A stretch of 29,557 nt of DNA, from contig NC_018251.1 of NCBI RefSeq assembly GCF_000227135.1, forward strand, positions 847,568-877,124, in the 5' to 3' direction. Of this stretch, positions 27,654-29,557 are shown one piece after another. A program made the position numbers and the translations under genes. The first letter of the stretch is position 1. Every line of letters starts with the position of its first letter. A model generated the notes under the pieces. It was not told the DNA's origin, searched no databases, and saw nothing but the letters and a program-made list of their open reading frames with translations. Origin of the DNA: Leishmania donovani. Taxonomy: Eukaryota > Euglenozoa > Kinetoplastea > Trypanosomatida > Trypanosomatidae.

Positions 27654-28824
27654 ATGGAGCCGAACATCATGACGGAAGAAGAGCATCTCATGTAGCTGCT
27701 CTCCGCCTCGTCTAGTGTACTTGCGCTACAAGACCATGATCGCGTCTTCTGGTGGCTTGAGAGCGTTCAAATACTATTGAAAAACACAACACTGCCCATT
27801 CCGAGTGAGATGGTGCTTGACCACTCAGCCCTTTGCGATGCTCGCTCGCTGCCCCTGGGTAGCAATCTCTCGCGCCTTGTCATTTCAGACACTCTGCTCC
27901 CTGAATTGAACAGCTTGCTCGCTACTAGTGCTCTCACTTGCTCGTGTGACCTGAGATCGAGGCAACTCCCCCAGCATCCACATCTTTTTCACACGAGGGT
28001 GGATGCTTGACTACTAGAATGTGTGCATAGGCCGGCGTCCCTGGAGGGGCTTCAGTAGGTCGGACGCATCAAGGAGCGGGACTCCAGCACTTTCACATGC
28101 TCCAGTTCTACTCATCCCATCTCCGCCTTCAGCTGCTGCATCCCCCTTTTCTCTGCTTCTCCGAAATGCGTGCCGTACCACCGCCTCAAGCATTGCTTGG
28201 CGCGCGGAGCTCGGTAATGTATCACCACTAACTCAAATGGAAGGCGTCGGGTCGAATGTCGCAAGGCGCATCGGTGCTTGTGTGTGTAGGTGACGCTTCG
28301 GCATTATTTCTCTGTGACCCACTCGTAGACCTCGAGCTGTCCGCCAGCGGCCGCGTGGCTGATATTTCGGCGCTGGCCGATGCGTCCTCGCTGCGAAGGG
28401 CAGCGATGCACCGAGCAACTGTTCGCATTACCAGCTCAGTGTTTGTGCCTCTCTCTCTCGCACATAGATGTGAGCGGAAACTCTGGCTTCAACGCGTGTG
28501 ACGTCGGCCTAAAGACTCGGCGAGTGCGAGATGCTCCAGCAGCCCGCCCTACCTGCTGACCTAATGTCTCCAGCTTATCTTGAATAAACCGGGAACCATC
28601 CCTACAAGTGTTCTGCACTCGCTTTAGCGACGCGCGAGTTCTCATCAGTCTTTACTTGTGTCCCGCGTTAGGTGAAAAAAGACGCTGATGGCGGCACCGC
28701 TTTGCAGTCCTTCTTTCCACTTGCCGCGTCGCTGCCCCTGAGATTTGTTCGCGTATCCTCCATCCGCATTGGCGAACTGAGCGACCTGTGTAAGGGTTCT
28801 CCACCCGGAGGAGGTGTTCCTTGA
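27654..28824 (+). pseudogene. Decayed leucine-rich-repeat protein gene (relic)
   Basis: An ATG at 27654 opens a frame that is interrupted by TAG at 27693-27695, TGA at 28008-28010 and TAG at 28056-28058. Between these stops the translation looks protein-like (for example RVFWWLESVQILLKN and LSRLVISDTLLPELNSLL). Other frames then take over. One frame ending near 28293 has LGNVSPLTQMEGV. Another, about 28232-28501, has VDLELSASGRVADISALA followed by DASSLRR. A third, 28672-28824, has LRFVRVSSIRIGELSDL. The repeated pattern L-x-x-L-x-[IV]-S...[IV]-x-x-[IL]-S-x-L is that of kinetoplastid leucine-rich repeats. At least three stops and two frame changes mean it cannot make a full product. A pyrimidine tract and AG (27577-27605) still precede it. 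Calling it an LRR relic is my reading; short chance frames are the alternative. Confidence 0.5.
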
Positions 28825-29411
28825 CGTCTCCATCTCCCTCACTCACTCACAATCCATCGCCCGCCCACCCATGCACTAGCTCCCCGTCGTCATGCTAAGC
28901 AGCAAGGAATTCGCAGTGGGGACACAAAAATATACTGCATTAGAATCTGTCGCTCCTCAGAAGTGCAAGCGCTTCTCCGATTTGTCTCTGCTTTTTGGGA
29001 GCCCAGCACTGAGAATCATGAATACGAGTAGAGGCAGTTTTTTGCGTGTATCTGGCGTTTAGAAGAGTCTTCGAGCGATACATTCCCTGCGTCCCGCTAG
29101 CTAGACACCAGTGAACAGTGCCCATGGTCATCCTCGGTTTTCCCGTAGCGTGCAGATTCTCTGGTATGCAGCATCCTCTGCTCAGCGGGTGACGACATGA
29201 GCAAGCTATTATGCTAAAAGACCTGAAGAGTCTTTGGACGGGGATGTCGCACGCGCAGAGAGCGACACCTACCGTACAGATTGCCCCTTGCTTTGCTTCC
29301 CTGAGCATAGAGGATCTCACGGAAGGGGCACCTGCCGCCAGATTAAACAAACAGCATCCATGCTACAGCTCACCGTCACAACCGAACAATATGCTACAGG
29401 TACGGGGGGGG
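28825..29411. other. Subtelomeric DNA between the relic and the telomere repeats
   Basis: No gene is seen. A minus-strand frame of 136 codons begins at TTG, not ATG, and has no family features. A plus-strand frame from an ATG at 29211 runs on into the telomere repeats. The stretch ends in an 8-G run (29404-29411) that abuts the first TTAGGG. Confidence 0.5.
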
Positions 29412-29441
29412 TTAGGGTTAGGGTTAGGGTTAGGGTTAGGG
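29412..29441 (+). repeat. Internal telomeric tract, five TTAGGG units
   Basis: Five perfect TTAGGG copies, G-rich strand 5'-3' toward the right end, as expected just inside a right-hand telomere. Confidence 0.97.
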
Positions 29442-29519
29442 TTTTTCTCTCCACTGATTCCTTGCACAGCGACACCCTCTCCAACAGGACGGGGGCGTGA
29501 CGGTGTACTGGTGTACTGG
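29442..29519 (+). repeat. Telomere-associated spacer, one unit
   Basis: A 78-base non-telomeric block between two TTAGGG tracts. It ends in a perfect tandem pair of GGTGTACT (29502-29509 and 29510-29517). Alternation of hexamer tracts with a short conserved block is the known structure of Leishmania telomere-associated sequence (LCTAS) with its conserved boxes; I match it on structure, not on a recalled consensus. Confidence 0.65.
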
Positions 29520-29557
29520 TTAGGGTGAGGGTTAGGGTTAGGGTTAGGGTTAGGGTT
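29520..29557 (+). repeat. Terminal telomere repeats
   Basis: TTAGGG at 29520-29525, a variant TGAGGG at 29526-29531, then four perfect TTAGGG units and TT at the end of the window. This marks the chromosome end, or the point where assembly stopped in it. Confidence 0.97.

Noticed and set aside
28940..29350. 136-codon minus-strand frame next to the telomere
   Set aside because: It opens with TTG rather than ATG, and the translation shows no recognisable domain. It runs opposite to the apparent outward unit.
1..29557. CRISPR array, tRNA, rRNA, intact transposon or prophage
   Set aside because: No regularly spaced repeats, cloverleaf-like sequence, ribosomal signature, transposase or reverse transcriptase motif was seen on either strand; the genome is eukaryotic.

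Overview
The window looks like the right-hand end of a trypanosomatid chromosome, most likely Leishmania or a close relative in the Leishmaniinae. The reasons are intronless genes stacked on one strand, long gene-free spacers rich in polypyrimidine tracts, plausible spliced-leader AG acceptors 35-100 bases upstream of many start codons, gene families typical of these parasites, and TTAGGG telomere repeats ending the sequence. My impression that the gene set resembles the end of Leishmania chromosome 24 is from memory and unverified.

Layout. Eleven protein genes lie on the minus strand between 24296 and 2445, read away from the telomere. In transcription order they are: a coiled-coil protein, a MAP kinase kinase, a DRC12-like small coiled-coil protein, an unknown helical protein, a cullin, the XPD helicase of TFIIH, a DHHC-type membrane protein, the ribosome-assembly factor NLE1/Rsa4, a delta-9 fatty-acyl desaturase with a C-terminal cytochrome b5 domain, a DUF5522-cob(I)alamin adenosyltransferase fusion, and a four-helix membrane protein. 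They would be made from one polycistronic precursor by trans-splicing and have no shared pathway: they cover signalling, flagellum, ubiquitin, transcription and repair, ribosome assembly, lipid and B12 metabolism.

Between 24297 and 25535 the coding strand switches. This divergent region probably carries the transcription start for both directions. On its telomere side is one intact plus-strand gene, a SpoU/TrmH-type RNA 2'-O-methyltransferase with two SPOUT units. Beyond it, 27654-28824 reads as the decayed remains of a leucine-rich-repeat gene, broken by stops and frameshifts but still preceded by a pyrimidine tract and AG. From 29412 the sequence alternates TTAGGG tracts with a 78-base non-telomeric spacer, as in Leishmania telomere-associated sequence.

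The best leads are the double SPOUT protein, the B12 fusion, the reduced zinc module of the DHHC protein, the DEGH box in XPD, and the subtelomeric relic. I found no CRISPR array, tRNA, rRNA or intact transposon.
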